Assembly (NCBI RefSeq): GCF_002934365.1
Contig: NZ_PTIY01000006.1
Span: forward strand, 124,001-188,000
Source: Methylobacter tundripaludum
GTDB taxonomy: Bacteria; Pseudomonadota; Gammaproteobacteria; Methylococcales; Methylomonadaceae
DNA length: 64,000 nucleotides
Reading direction: 5' to 3'
Shown here: positions 45,197-54,043 of the stretch, in pieces
Position numbering within the stretch: the first letter of the stretch is position 1
Layout of the letters: every line of letters begins with the position of its first letter
Notes under the pieces: generated by a model
Databases searched by the model: none
What the model was told of the DNA's origin: nothing
What the model saw: only the letters and a program-made list of their open reading frames with translations
Translations under genes and position numbers: made by a program

Positions 45197-45544
45197 ATGA
45201 GCGTAAAGATTTATCATAATCCGCGTTGCGGCAAATCGCGTCAAACCTTGCAACTGTTAAAAGAGCAAGGCATCGAACCTGAGGTTGTCGAATATCTTAA
45301 AACGCCTCCCAGCGCCCAGGAACTGGATGAGATTCTGCAAAAGCTGGGCATGGAACCGCGCGAGTTAATGCGTAAAAAAGAAGCCGAATATAAGGCGAAC
45401 GGCCTGGACGATACGTCGCTGGACCGGCAGGCGCTGATACAAGGCATGGCGGACCATCCCATTTTAATCGAACGGCCTATTGTTATCGCGGGCGGCAAGG
45501 CGGCCGTTGGCCGTCCGCCGGAAGCCGTGCTCGCCATTCTTTGA
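45197..45544 (+). CDS. arsC: arsenate reductase (glutaredoxin type)
   Basis: The 115-residue thioredoxin-fold protein has the catalytic Cys in IYHNPRCGKSRQTL at residue 12 and a conserved ELMRKKEAEY stretch. The C-terminal PILIERPIVIAGGKAAVGRPPE is typical of glutaredoxin-dependent ArsC. It reduces arsenate to arsenite. There is no arsB or arsR here; the neighbours are wrbA, a DUF2069 gene and hda, a common gammaproteobacterial arrangement in which the gene may serve another redox role (YffB/Spx-like). A GAGCAGGTGAACC leader offers a GCAGGTG ribosome-binding site. Confidence 0.9.
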   Translation: MSVKIYHNPRCGKSRQTLQLLKEQGIEPEVVEYLKTPPSAQELDEILQKLGMEPRELMRKKEAEYKANGLDDTSLDRQALIQGMADHPILIERPIVIAGGKAAVGRPPEAVLAIL

Positions 45545-46147
<603 letters not shown>

Positions 46148-46185
46148 AGCGGATGCGGGTAAACAGGCGATTAAAAGCCCCCTTA

Positions 46186-46249
46186 TTCACCACGAAGACA
46201 CGAAGGACACGAAGAATAAAACTTCGTGTCCTTCGTGTCTTCGTGGTGT
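46186..46249. repeat. palindromic repeat R1 (copy 5)
   Basis: TTCACCACGAAGACACGAAG with GACACGAAG on the left and CTTCGTGTCC with TTCGTGTCTTCGTGGTG on the right form a nearly perfect hairpin around AATAAAA. It lies between wrbA and the DUF2069 gene in the same transcript direction. Confidence 0.92.
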
Positions 46250-46316
46250 TAATCTTTTAAATCTTTTTAACCGATTTTTTGTGGACTTACCTGTTATTAC
46301 TGAGAAATTACCATTC

Positions 46317-46670
46317 ATGACCATAAAACCGATTTACTGCTATATCACTGCCCTGACCGGTTTTTTCGGGCTGTTCGCTTTGCTGATGCTATGGAATACC
46401 GTGCTCGCGCCGTCGACCCGTTTTCCGGTGGCGCTGGTTTTATTGGTCTCCGTTATGCCATTATTGCTGCCCATGCGCGGCTTACTGGATCGCAATCCCA
46501 GAAGCTGCGCATGGGCCGCCTACGTCAGCCTAATCTATTTTCTCCACGGCACTGCCGAAGCCTACGTCAACGCCGACGAACGGCTGTATGCATCGCTTGA
46601 AATCCTGCTGAGCCTGATGCTGTTTTTCGGCTCCGCGTTTTATGTCCGCTTTGCAGGAAAACAAAACTGA
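46317..46670 (+). CDS. DUF2069 inner membrane protein
   Basis: The 117-residue protein (from ATG 46317) has four hydrophobic helices: ITALTGFFGLFALLML, FPVALVLLVSVMPLLLP, a central WAAYVSLIYFLHGTAEAY with a conserved His, and LEILLSLMLFFGSAFYV. This is the DUF2069 pattern. A GTG at 46281 would add 12 residues. Function is unknown. It directly precedes hda (2-base gap), which suggests coupled expression and is a conserved pairing in gammaproteobacteria. Confidence 0.85.
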   Translation: MTIKPIYCYITALTGFFGLFALLMLWNTVLAPSTRFPVALVLLVSVMPLLLPMRGLLDRNPRSCAWAAYVSLIYFLHGTAEAYVNADERLYASLEILLSLMLFFGSAFYVRFAGKQN

Positions 46671-46672
46671 CA

Positions 46673-47377
46673 ATGGCGGAGCAGCTTCCATTACATTTTG
46701 AATTTCGGGCCAACCAGACCTTTAACGATTTTTTCCCCGGAACCAATCGCGAAATCGTCACTCATTTGCAGCGGTGTGTTGCCGGCCTGGGCGAACAGCA
46801 AATTTTCCTCTGGGGCAAATCGGGCCTGGGCAAGACTCATCTGCTGCAAGCCTGCTGCCATCAGGCCCAACGGCAAAACATCCGCTCATTCTATTTTGAT
46901 TTAGCCCATGCAGAATTGCCTGATCCCGCGATACTGGACGGACTCGATGAATATGATGTCGTTTGTTTCGACAACATCGAGTGCATAGCCGGCAATGCGG
47001 ATTGGGAGCTGGCCTTTTTTAATTTTTTCAACCGGCATCGCGATCGGGGCCACAAACTGATCGTATCGTCATGTGCCGCACCCAATGATCTCGCCATCCG
47101 ATTGCCCGACCTGAAAACCCGTCTTAACTGGGGCCTGGCCTTAAAAATACAGCCTTTGACCGACAGCGACCGTATCGCGGCATTAATCTTTAAAGCCGAT
47201 CAAATGGGCTTTGAGATCGCGCCGCAAACCGGGCGTTTCCTGCTGACTCATTACGATAGGGATCTGGCCGGTTTATGGGCCTTACTGGAAAAACTGGACA
47301 AGGCGTCATTGGCCGCCAAGCGCAAACTAACCGTCCCTTTTTTAAAGCAGATTCTGAACGAAGACAGCCATGATTAA
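46673..47377 (+). CDS. hda: Hda, regulatory inactivator of DnaA
   Basis: Hda, bound to the DNA sliding clamp, stimulates ATP hydrolysis by DnaA after initiation. The 234-residue protein has an N-terminal clamp-binding motif QLPLHF (residues 4-9), an AAA+ Walker A GKSGLGKTHLLQA near residue 48, Walker B VVCFDNIECIAG near 105, and the arginine-finger region LKTRLNWGLALKI. It is shorter than DnaA and lacks the DNA-binding domain, as expected. Its stop overlaps the panE start by 8 bases. Confidence 0.92.
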   Translation: MAEQLPLHFEFRANQTFNDFFPGTNREIVTHLQRCVAGLGEQQIFLWGKSGLGKTHLLQACCHQAQRQNIRSFYFDLAHAELPDPAILDGLDEYDVVCFDNIECIAGNADWELAFFNFFNRHRDRGHKLIVSSCAAPNDLAIRLPDLKTRLNWGLALKIQPLTDSDRIAALIFKADQMGFEIAPQTGRFLLTHYDRDLAGLWALLEKLDKASLAAKRKLTVPFLKQILNEDSHD

Positions 47378-48293
47378 AGTGCTGGTTATTGGAGCAGGAG
47401 CCGTCGGCGCGTTTTACGGCTCGCTGCTGTCGCAGGCCGGAGCCGAAGTATCGGTGGTTTGCCGCTCCGATTACGATCAAGTCAAGCAACACGATTTCAT
47501 CATCAACAGCCAAGCGCTCGGCCGCTGGAATTTTACCCCGGCACAGGTGTTAAAAAATGTGACCGATTTTAAAGGGACGCCGGACTATATTTTACTCTGC
47601 ACCAAAATCATTCCGACGCTGGATCGTGTCGCACTGATACGCCCGGTTGTCGGCCGAAATACGTCGATAGTCTTTATCCAAAACGGCGTGGAAATCGAAC
47701 AGGAAATGCTGAATGCTTTCCCGAATAATGAACTCGTCAGCGGCCTGGCGTTTATCTGCTGCAACCGGACAGGCCCCGGAGAAATATTGCACTTGGCCTA
47801 CGGCCGTCTGGCTTTAGGTAATTTGCCGAACGGCGTCAGCCTTAAAACCGCGCAGCTTTGCGAACTGTTTAATCAATCCGGCATTGATTGCGGGGCAATC
47901 GACAACATTGTGACCGGGCGCTGGCAAAAATGCGTCTGGAACGCGCCGTTTAATCCGCTGTCGGTACTGTCAGGCGGTTTGCTGACGCTCGACATCCTGC
48001 AAACCCAGGAGTTTTTCGTGCGCAGCATCATGCAGGAAATTTGCGATATTGCGTCGGCCGTGGGGCATCCCTTGCCCGACGATATTGTTGACACCAACAT
48101 CGAAAATACCTACGCGATGCCGCCTTATAAAACCAGCATGCTGCTGGACTATGAGGCCGATCAGCCGATGGAGACCGAAGCCATCCTCGGCAATGCCCTG
48201 CGCGCCGCCCGCCGGGTGAGCATTGTCGCGCCTCATCTGAAATCGGTCTATGCGTTGATGAAGCTGAGGGAATTGAAGCTAGAGCAGCACTAG
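47370..48293 (+). CDS. panE: 2-dehydropantoate 2-reductase (ketopantoate reductase)
   Basis: PanE reduces ketopantoate to pantoate with NADPH for coenzyme A synthesis. The 307-residue product has the Rossmann motif VLVIGAGAVGAFYGSLL at the start, the catalytic Lys in RWQKCVWNAPFNPLSVL near residue 190, and the C-terminal TSMLLDYEADQPMETEAILGNAL with the substrate-binding residues. Some enzymes of this family act on other 2-oxoacids. It overlaps hda by 8 bases and ends the arsC-panE run. Confidence 0.9.
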   Translation: MIKVLVIGAGAVGAFYGSLLSQAGAEVSVVCRSDYDQVKQHDFIINSQALGRWNFTPAQVLKNVTDFKGTPDYILLCTKIIPTLDRVALIRPVVGRNTSIVFIQNGVEIEQEMLNAFPNNELVSGLAFICCNRTGPGEILHLAYGRLALGNLPNGVSLKTAQLCELFNQSGIDCGAIDNIVTGRWQKCVWNAPFNPLSVLSGGLLTLDILQTQEFFVRSIMQEICDIASAVGHPLPDDIVDTNIENTYAMPPYKTSMLLDYEADQPMETEAILGNALRAARRVSIVAPHLKSVYALMKLRELKLEQH

Positions 48294-48330
48294 AGTATTT
48301 AATACATACGACACAGAACAAAGACTTTTA

Positions 48331-48402
48331 TTCACCACGAAGACACGAAGAGCACGAAATTTTATATTTTTTTCTTCGTGTCCTTCGTCTCTTCGTGGTG
48401 AA
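48331..48402. repeat. palindromic repeat R1 (copy 6)
   Basis: TTCACCACGAAGACACGAAG plus AGCACGAAA on the left and TTTCTTCGTGTCC plus TTCGTCTCTTCGTGGTGAA on the right flank an AT-rich loop. It sits between the converging panE and DUF3455 genes. Confidence 0.9.
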
Positions 48403-48447
48403 TACTTTTAACCATTGCGTAACATCAGTTATGAACGTGAATTTACG

Positions 48448-48948
48448 TTATTTGGCATAAAAAACATAATCCGCCGTATAGGCAACCCGCTTTTCGCCTC
48501 CCAGATGATTGGCGTCGCATCCCGCGGCAGGCGGCAGGCCTCCCTGCGTATTAACCCGGTTGATAAAGTCCACGTTCGAAAACAGACCGTCACCCTGATG
48601 GGAAACCACCTCGACCAGCAACCAGGAAATAGCCTTGCCCGGCGCCATATCGACTTTATTGACGACCCGGCCGACTACGCGGCTGCCTTCTTTATATTCC
48701 CACAGGGGGCCGGCGGAGTGATTCCCGACGATGTTGCCCTTGGCATCGAACAATTTGGCGTCGGGCGCCTGCGTTTCCCACGCATACTCGCCTTTATTCA
48801 GTGCGCATTGGTAAATCTGATCGCCCTTCGCATGCGCGGTCAAAACGGGGCTATAGCCCGCAGGCGCTTTAATCTGTTCGGGCGTTGAAACCTCCGCATG
48901 AACCGCACCTTGTAACATGACCGATAAAATCAATATCTTTTTAATCAT
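48448..48948 (-). CDS. DUF3455 exported protein
   Basis: The product of 166 residues (ATG 48948, with GGTGA 5 bases upstream; an ATG at 48960 is also possible) has a signal peptide ending at AVHAEVST. The mature part matches DUF3455: GDQIYQCALNKGEYAWETQAPDAKLFD near residue 40, HSAGPLWEYKEGSRVVGRV near 78 and LPPAAGCDANHLGGEKRVAYTADYVFY at the end. Family function is unknown. Its start overlaps the end of the broken SDR gene upstream, so it was once in an operon with it. Confidence 0.85.
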   Translation of the reverse strand: MIKKILILSVMLQGAVHAEVSTPEQIKAPAGYSPVLTAHAKGDQIYQCALNKGEYAWETQAPDAKLFDAKGNIVGNHSAGPLWEYKEGSRVVGRVVNKVDMAPGKAISWLLVEVVSHQGDGLFSNVDFINRVNTQGGLPPAAGCDANHLGGEKRVAYTADYVFYAK

Positions 48949-48953
48949 AACAT

Positions 48954-49490
48954 TCACCATGGCATTGGCGTTCCGTCGTATTTGACGAAACTGCCGGATT
49001 GATCCAAAGAAAAGTTCTCTATCAACGTGCGCATTCCGGCAACGCTTTGCTCCGCATCGATTAGCGCATTCGGCCCGCCCATGTCGGTTTTGACCCAGCC
49101 GGGATGAAAAGTAAGCACGCCGACAGACTGATTTTTAAGCTCTATCGCCAAACTCTTCATTGCCGCATTCAACGCCGCTTTGCTGGACCGGTGCAAGATA
49201 CTGCCCATCAGGCTGCTGATATTAACAATCAGTCCTTTATCGCTGGTTTTAATTTGCGGTAAAAAAGCCTCGGCCATTTTTATGGGGGCCTCGGTGTTAA
49301 CTACCAGCGAATGGGTCCAGGCCTGATAATCGAGACGGCCAAAACCGTTACTGTTGTCATCCGTATAAATACCGGCATTATTAATCAAAACATCGATACG
49401 GCTGCCCGCCAGTTTTTGCGACAAGGCCTCAATTTGTCAAAACTCTGAAACATCGAGTTTTTCCAGCTGAATAGTAGGGTAGCGCGGCCA
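48954..49490 (-). pseudogene. short-chain dehydrogenase/reductase, truncated and interrupted
   Basis: The intact part (49437 to 48954) shows VLINNAGIY, ISSLMGSIL and PGWVKTDMGG, all SDR features. The catalytic Tyr-x-x-x-Lys is replaced by HRSSKAALN, with the Lys kept but not the Tyr. Upstream, the frame hits a TGA at 49438-49440 and then continues as WPRYPTIQLEKLDVSEF back to 49490, the expected preceding SDR strand. The first 40 or so residues with the TGxxxGxG cofactor motif are absent, replaced by the sodB terminator region. The gene is therefore a remnant. Confidence 0.85.
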
Positions 49491-49520
49491 GAACGTTGTA
49501 GATTTTTATTGCTCCCATAA

Positions 49521-49555
49521 AAAAACCTCCTGCATCGGCGACGCAGGAGGTTTTT
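49521..49555 (-). terminator. terminator of sodB
   Basis: AAAAACCTCCTGC and GCAGGAGGTTTTT form a 13-base stem with a 9-base loop, flanked by A and T runs so that it works in both directions. It lies 15 bases after the sodB stop. Confidence 0.92.
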
Positions 49556-49569
49556 ATACTACTTTAAAA

Positions 49570-50151
49570 TTATGCTGAAAAGTTTTTTGCAGCAAAATCC
49601 CAGTTAACCAATGCCCAGAATGCTTCCAAATAAGCCGGACGCGCATTGCGGTAATCGATGTAATAAGCGTGCTCCCAAACATCGCAAGTCAACAAAGGTG
49701 TTTGACCCGTGGTTAATGGGCAACCTGCGTTGCTGGTGCTGACCAGCGCCAAGCTGCCGTCGGCATTTTTTACCAGCCAAGCCCAGCCTGAACCGAAGGT
49801 AGTAACTGCGCATTTGGTGAATTCTTCTTTAAATTTCGCGAATGAGCCGAAAGTTGCGTTGATTGCATCGGACAAAGCGCCGGTAGGTTCGCCGCCCGCA
49901 TTGGGTGCTAAGCTGTTCCAATAGAAAGTGTGATTCCAGACTTGCGCCGCGTTATTGAAAATACCGCCGGAAGATTTCATAATGATTTCTTCTAATGATA
50001 AACCTTCAAATTCAGTACCCGGAACCAAGTTATTCAGGTTTGTCACATAAGTTTGGTGATGCTTGCCGTAATGATATTCCAAGGTTTCGGCAGAAATATG
50101 GGGCGCCAATGCGTCTTTAGCATAAGGCAGAGCAGGAAGTTCGAAAGCCAT
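49570..50151 (-). CDS. sodB: iron superoxide dismutase
   Basis: SodB removes superoxide in the cytoplasm. The 193-residue protein has the metal ligands His27 ([11 protein letters not shown]), His in [14 protein letters not shown] near residue 74, and Asp and His in [17 protein letters not shown] near 155-165. Family marks AWLVKN and WDFAAKNF are present, and AGGEPTG favours the iron-type enzyme. It has an A-rich AGGAGAA-type leader and its own terminator. The SDR remnant lies downstream in the same direction. Confidence 0.96.
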   Translation of the reverse strand: MAFELPALPYAKDALAPHISAETLEYHYGKHHQTYVTNLNNLVPGTEFEGLSLEEIIMKSSGGIFNNAAQVWNHTFYWNSLAPNAGGEPTGALSDAINATFGSFAKFKEEFTKCAVTTFGSGWAWLVKNADGSLALVSTSNAGCPLTTGQTPLLTCDVWEHAYYIDYRNARPAYLEAFWALVNWDFAAKNFSA

Positions 50152-50236
50152 GGGATTCTCCTAAATTAAAGTTGATGTAAAGTATTGCATACAAACAGCC
50201 GGCGATAAAACAAATACCAAGCGTTTTAATAAACAA

Positions 50237-50483
50237 TTACTTTAGCATTGCTCGACGATTAAATAAAGCAATAGCCAAGCCGGATAGCGCCAAATCGTTA
50301 AAATTGCTCACGTAACCCCCCGTGTTGACCGGCAAAAACGTCCGGTTCTGGATTATCGGCATATAGGGACTCCCGGTAGCTATCCCAATAACCCAATGCT
50401 GAAACTTGAGTGAAAAAACTGCCGCCGCAAACAGGTATTTCACCACTGAAACCGGGCTTTGAATGCTTAACCGTCAACAGCAA
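50237..50483 (-). pseudogene. possible remnant of a PEP-CTERM exported protein
   Basis: On the minus strand one frame encodes QVSALGYWDSYRESLYADNPEPDVFAG, which resembles the ALGYWDS-type opening of DUF4082-like PEP-CTERM proteins and then an N-PEP motif. A different frame a few codons on encodes DLALSGLAIALFNRRAMLK, a hydrophobic helix plus a basic tail like the end of a PEP-CTERM signal. A frameshift and a large internal deletion would explain the split. No start signal is seen. The reading is tentative; chance hydrophobic sequence is the alternative. Confidence 0.4.
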
Positions 50484-50484
50484 C

Positions 50485-51162
50485 TCAACGCTGTTTACGG
50501 GGCGCTTCCTGGATCACGCCTTGCTTTTCCGCCAACGCCAAGACCCGCTGACCGGTTGGGATCATCATTTTAGTTAATTGCCGGTTTTTAACCCAGACTA
50601 AAACTCGAAAACCCAGCAGCAAAAACACGATGATCGAATAAAACAAAGGTTCGGCCAAATTACCTTTGAGTTGCCAGAAATAATGAATAATGGCCGCAAC
50701 GGCTGCAATATAAATAAGCCGGTGAAGTTTTTTCCAGGTTTTACCCATACGCTTTTTAGCCCATTTAGGCGAAGTCAGCGCTAATAGAAAAATAATGCCA
50801 TACGCTAACACCCCAAACCAGATATAAGGGCTCTCAATAATATCAATACCGATAATACGCCACATCAGGGCATGATCTGCAAGCAAGTAGCCCAGCAAAT
50901 GCAAGCTTGCATAAAAAAAAGCATACAGCCCGAACAATTGCCGGTAATCGGCCATACCGCGCCATTTTGTAATCGTCTGGATAGGCGTAATCGCCAGGGT
51001 CAGACATAAAAAACGCAATGACCAATCCCCCAGACGAATATGCAAGGCTTGAACCGGATTTGACCCTAAATTGTCGAACGCAATGTCGACACACAACCAT
51101 AACAATGGCAGTAAACAGACGACAATGAATTTTGACCGCAAATTATTGATTCGAAAGATCAT
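50485..51162 (-). CDS. msrQ: MsrQ, heme-binding membrane subunit of methionine sulfoxide repair
   Basis: MsrQ passes electrons from the quinone pool to periplasmic MsrP. The 225-residue protein has six hydrophobic segments and the conserved His residues for b-heme in FYASLHLLGYL near residue 88, KKLHRLIYIAAVAAIIHYFW near 145-160. The motif ITKWRGMADYRQLFGLYAF is typical. Its ATG overlaps the msrP stop by one base (ATGA), showing a coupled operon. Confidence 0.93.
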   Translation of the reverse strand: MIFRINNLRSKFIVVCLLPLLWLCVDIAFDNLGSNPVQALHIRLGDWSLRFLCLTLAITPIQTITKWRGMADYRQLFGLYAFFYASLHLLGYLLADHALMWRIIGIDIIESPYIWFGVLAYGIIFLLALTSPKWAKKRMGKTWKKLHRLIYIAAVAAIIHYFWQLKGNLAEPLFYSIIVFLLLGFRVLVWVKNRQLTKMMIPTGQRVLALAEKQGVIQEAPRKQR

Positions 51163-52118
51163 CAGAAAAAATGCCGCAAGTCCATATCGCTATAAAGCGA
51201 AGCTACTTGCTCGCCATAGCCGTTAAATAATTCAGTTTGCCGACGCGGAGTAAAAAAACCGCTGCCTAATTGGCGTTCGCTGCTTTGGCTCCAGCGTGGA
51301 TGGGCGACAGCCGGATTTACATTAGAATAAAAGCCGTATTCATTAGGCGCGAATTGATTCCACGATGTGACTGGCGGTCTTTTTAACAGCTCGATTTTTA
51401 CAATCGCTTTAATGCTTTTAAAGCCGTATTTCCAAGGCACCACCAAACGTAACGGCGCTCCATTTTGCTTGGGCAGAATATCGCCGTACATGCCGACCGC
51501 CAGGATTGTCAACGGATGCATGGCCTCGTCGATGCGCAAGCCTTCGACATAAGGCCATTCAAGCATCGCGTTATTGCGTTGTTTGAGCATTATTTCCGGT
51601 TGATAAACGGCGGTAAATTTTACAAATTGGGCGGTTGATAAAGGCTTAACCGTTTTTAACAGCTCGCCCAGCGAAAAGCCGACCCAAGGCACAACCATTG
51701 ACCAGCCTTCGACACAACGAAACCGATAGATGCGCTCTTGAAGGGTCTGTTGGCGCAAAACATCTTCCAGATAATAACTGCCGGGCTTTTCGACCTCGCC
51801 GCTTATCTCTACGGACCAGGGATCGGTGCGCAGGTTTTGCGCCAGGTTCGCTGCATCTTTTTTATTGAACGAAAACTCATAATAATTTGTGTAATTTTTA
51901 ATCAGTTCGGCTGGCGTAGGCGTTAAAAGATCGGCAGAGAAATCCCCTGTTGGCAAATCCGCCCAAGCAGGCTTATTGCTGTCCGCCAATATCGGCGAAA
52001 TACCGGCGCCAGCCCCCATCACCGCTAACACGGCCTTAATGATTTTGCGCCGCCCTCTAAAGATTAAAGGATCGGTAATCTCGCTGGCCGGAATATCATT
52101 TTTTGTTTTAATTATCAT
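51162..52118 (-). CDS. msrP: MsrP, periplasmic molybdopterin methionine-sulfoxide reductase
   Basis: MsrP (YedY family) repairs oxidised methionines in periplasmic proteins with Mo-molybdopterin. ATG 52118 gives 318 residues. A Tat-type signal, GRRKIIKAVLAVMGAGAG, lies near residue 23. YRFRCVEGWSMVVPWVG near residue 135 contains the Cys molybdenum ligand, followed by GAPLRLVVPWKYGFKSIK and TPRRQTELFNGYGEQVASLY at the end. It is followed by msrQ and preceded by the sterol desaturase-like gene with a 47-base gap in the same direction. Confidence 0.95.
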   Translation of the reverse strand: MIIKTKNDIPASEITDPLIFRGRRKIIKAVLAVMGAGAGISPILADSNKPAWADLPTGDFSADLLTPTPAELIKNYTNYYEFSFNKKDAANLAQNLRTDPWSVEISGEVEKPGSYYLEDVLRQQTLQERIYRFRCVEGWSMVVPWVGFSLGELLKTVKPLSTAQFVKFTAVYQPEIMLKQRNNAMLEWPYVEGLRIDEAMHPLTILAVGMYGDILPKQNGAPLRLVVPWKYGFKSIKAIVKIELLKRPPVTSWNQFAPNEYGFYSNVNPAVAHPRWSQSSERQLGSGFFTPRRQTELFNGYGEQVASLYSDMDLRHFF

Positions 52119-52165
52119 CGCCAAAGTGACCCAATGCTTTATCAATGCGAGCAAACCGAAACAGG

Positions 52166-52996
52166 TTATTTTTTACCTTTAGGAATCCAACCCAAAAGTT
52201 GCCGAACTTTAAGCTCGGTAATAAACGCCAGCGAAAACAACTGTATAAAATTTTCAGCTTCAATGAGGTCCAAACCTATATTTTCAGGTACCAGTTCTTT
52301 TCGCGTTCCAAACATTCGATCCCAGATGGACAATACAATGCCATAGTTACTGTCGTGCTCTTTGCGTAACGTGGAATGATGGGCGCGGTGTAGCGACGGC
52401 GTAATAATGACTTGAGAGATCGCCTCTTCATTGGGAACGCGAAGGTTGGCGTGATGAAAAAAAATGAAAAACAGCTCGATAATCTCGATCGAAAGCACCA
52501 GATAAGCGTTCACGCCGATGACCACGACGAATATCGACTTATAAACGATTTCCAGCAATAAATCGAAAACGTGGAAGCGAAAGCCGGTGGAGACATTAAA
52601 ACTTTTATCGCTGTGATGTATTTTATGAAACCGCCACAAAAACTCGTTTTTGTGGCTCGCCACATGCCACAGATAAATTGCCAAATCAAAAAACACAAAG
52701 GCCAATACCCATTTGACCGGACCATTTTCCAAGCCGCCCAATAATCCATAAGCGGCAAATTGCTGCGCGACAAGAAATAATGACGATGCCCTTAATACCG
52801 TCAAAATCAGGTTATTGACCAAAAACGCCGTAGTATTGGTAACAAACGATTCCTTGTTGATTTTTTGAGGAAAATCACGATAAGGCTTAACTTTCTCCAT
52901 GACCAGCAACAACAGAAAAGCCAATATCGCAAGACCGAATAACGCCTCATTAAAAAGTAAGTCGCCGCCATTATTGGCGCTTGTTGTCTGATTCAT
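52166..52996 (-). CDS. sterol desaturase/fatty acid hydroxylase family membrane protein
   Basis: The 276-residue protein has about four membrane helices and the di-iron histidine clusters HVASH near residue 111, HKIHHSD near 124 and HRAHHS near 208. The family includes sterol C-4/C-5 oxidases and fatty acid or carotenoid hydroxylases. Some methanotrophs make sterols, but no other sterol gene is in the window and the substrate cannot be assigned. It lies 29 bases after the LOV gene and 47 before msrP, within one operon. Confidence 0.88.
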   Translation of the reverse strand: MNQTTSANNGGDLLFNEALFGLAILAFLLLLVMEKVKPYRDFPQKINKESFVTNTTAFLVNNLILTVLRASSLFLVAQQFAAYGLLGGLENGPVKWVLAFVFFDLAIYLWHVASHKNEFLWRFHKIHHSDKSFNVSTGFRFHVFDLLLEIVYKSIFVVVIGVNAYLVLSIEIIELFFIFFHHANLRVPNEEAISQVIITPSLHRAHHSTLRKEHDSNYGIVLSIWDRMFGTRKELVPENIGLDLIEAENFIQLFSLAFITELKVRQLLGWIPKGKK

Positions 52997-53025
52997 AAAC
53001 TTACCCTTCTCTCTAAGTAACGGGG

Positions 53026-53484
53026 CTATTTGCTCGGCATGGCTTTTAGTAAATCGTTCAATTCTTTAATTTCATTATTGGCGTTAATCTGCTCGGTTAT
53101 ATCGTACTGCACGCCGAGATAATAAATAACCCGTTGTTTTCTGTCGAATAAAGGCGTTATTTTCAACCGGTTATGGAACAAAGTACCGTCTTTTTTATAA
53201 TTGCGTAAGGTTACCTCGATTGCCTCATGATTTTTCATCGCTTCGGCTATTTGGCGGCGTGCTTCCTGGTCCCTGTCGTCACCTTGGAGGAAACGGCAAT
53301 TGTGGCCGATAATTTCTGCCTGACTATAACCGGTTAATCGCTCAAAGGCCTTATTAGCGTAAACAATCGGAGCGTCATCCAAATCCGGGTCGGCTAAAGT
53401 CACACCGTTAACACACTCATCTAAAATAGCGGAAAGCACTTGCGGAATGAGACCGCTGTCTTTTTCAACAATAAAAGGCATCAT
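53026..53484 (-). CDS. short LOV-domain blue-light photoreceptor
   Basis: The 152-residue protein consists of one LOV (PAS) domain with short flanking helices. The flavin-reactive motif GHNCRFLQG (Cys63) is canonical, as are NKAFERLTGYS near residue 44, TLRNYKKDGTLFHNRLKITPLFD near 95 and YYLGVQYDITEQ near 125. The C-terminal helix (ANNEIKELNDLLKAM) may mediate dimerisation. There is no effector domain, as in short LOV proteins of Pseudomonas. Two adjacent ATGs (53484, 53481) follow GGGAG; the first is listed. It lies 40 bases after the SRPBCC gene. Confidence 0.92.
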   Translation of the reverse strand: MMPFIVEKDSGLIPQVLSAILDECVNGVTLADPDLDDAPIVYANKAFERLTGYSQAEIIGHNCRFLQGDDRDQEARRQIAEAMKNHEAIEVTLRNYKKDGTLFHNRLKITPLFDRKQRVIYYLGVQYDITEQINANNEIKELNDLLKAMPSK

Positions 53485-53524
53485 TAAACTCCCATGTTTA
53501 TATAAATCACGAATCGGCCAGACG

Positions 53525-54007
53525 TTAGCCGCCTTCAACGGCGATTAAGTTTTTGATGTTTTCAACCGTGTTTTCAGCCCCCTCTTCAATGGCCGAACGT
53601 ATCAGTTTTTCAAACGGACGCATAAAAACTTCGAGCTCCAATAACTCAAAACGAAAAGTCAGGCGCGTGGGTTGTTTGTGTTCGCTGCTTTCCAATAGAT
53701 AACTGTGCTGATAGGGCTCGGTCAGGCCTTTAAAAATAAGTTTTATAGAGGGCTGATAATCTGTAATTTCAAAAACCGATTCGACTTCCGCGCCGTTGTC
53801 TTTACGAACTTGTTTCGCCTTGGCGCCGATAAAAACCTCTTTACCGTCCAAGGGCTCAAATTCAACAACTTCTACCGACCATTTAGGGTAGTTATCAAAA
53901 AAATATTCGCCAATATAAGAAAAAACATCGTGAACCGGTTTATTAATCTCAATGCTCGCTTCACCGACAACCGGCTTGGATAAATCAAACGGAAACTTAA
54001 TCTGCAT
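53525..54007 (-). CDS. SRPBCC (START-like) family protein
   Basis: The 160-residue protein shows ASIEINKPVHDVFSYIGEYFFDNYPKW, the typical opening of the SRPBCC hydrophobic-ligand-binding fold, then beta strands and a long C-terminal helix (EKLIRSAIEEGAENTVENIKNLIA). There is no signal peptide. ATG 54007 (MQIKFPFD) is preferred to a TTG at 54043. It is the first gene of the five-gene minus-strand run SRPBCC, LOV, sterol desaturase-like, msrP, msrQ. A lipid or pigment ligand is possible but unproven. Confidence 0.82.
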   Translation of the reverse strand: MQIKFPFDLSKPVVGEASIEINKPVHDVFSYIGEYFFDNYPKWSVEVVEFEPLDGKEVFIGAKAKQVRKDNGAEVESVFEITDYQPSIKLIFKGLTEPYQHSYLLESSEHKQPTRLTFRFELLELEVFMRPFEKLIRSAIEEGAENTVENIKNLIAVEGG

Positions 54008-54043
54008 TGTAAAAACCCATTCCTTATTGAGCGCAACACTCAA

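Noticed and set aside
45197-45544. An arsenic resistance operon
   Set aside because: Only arsC is present; no arsB, acr3 or arsR lies nearby, and the neighbours are housekeeping genes.
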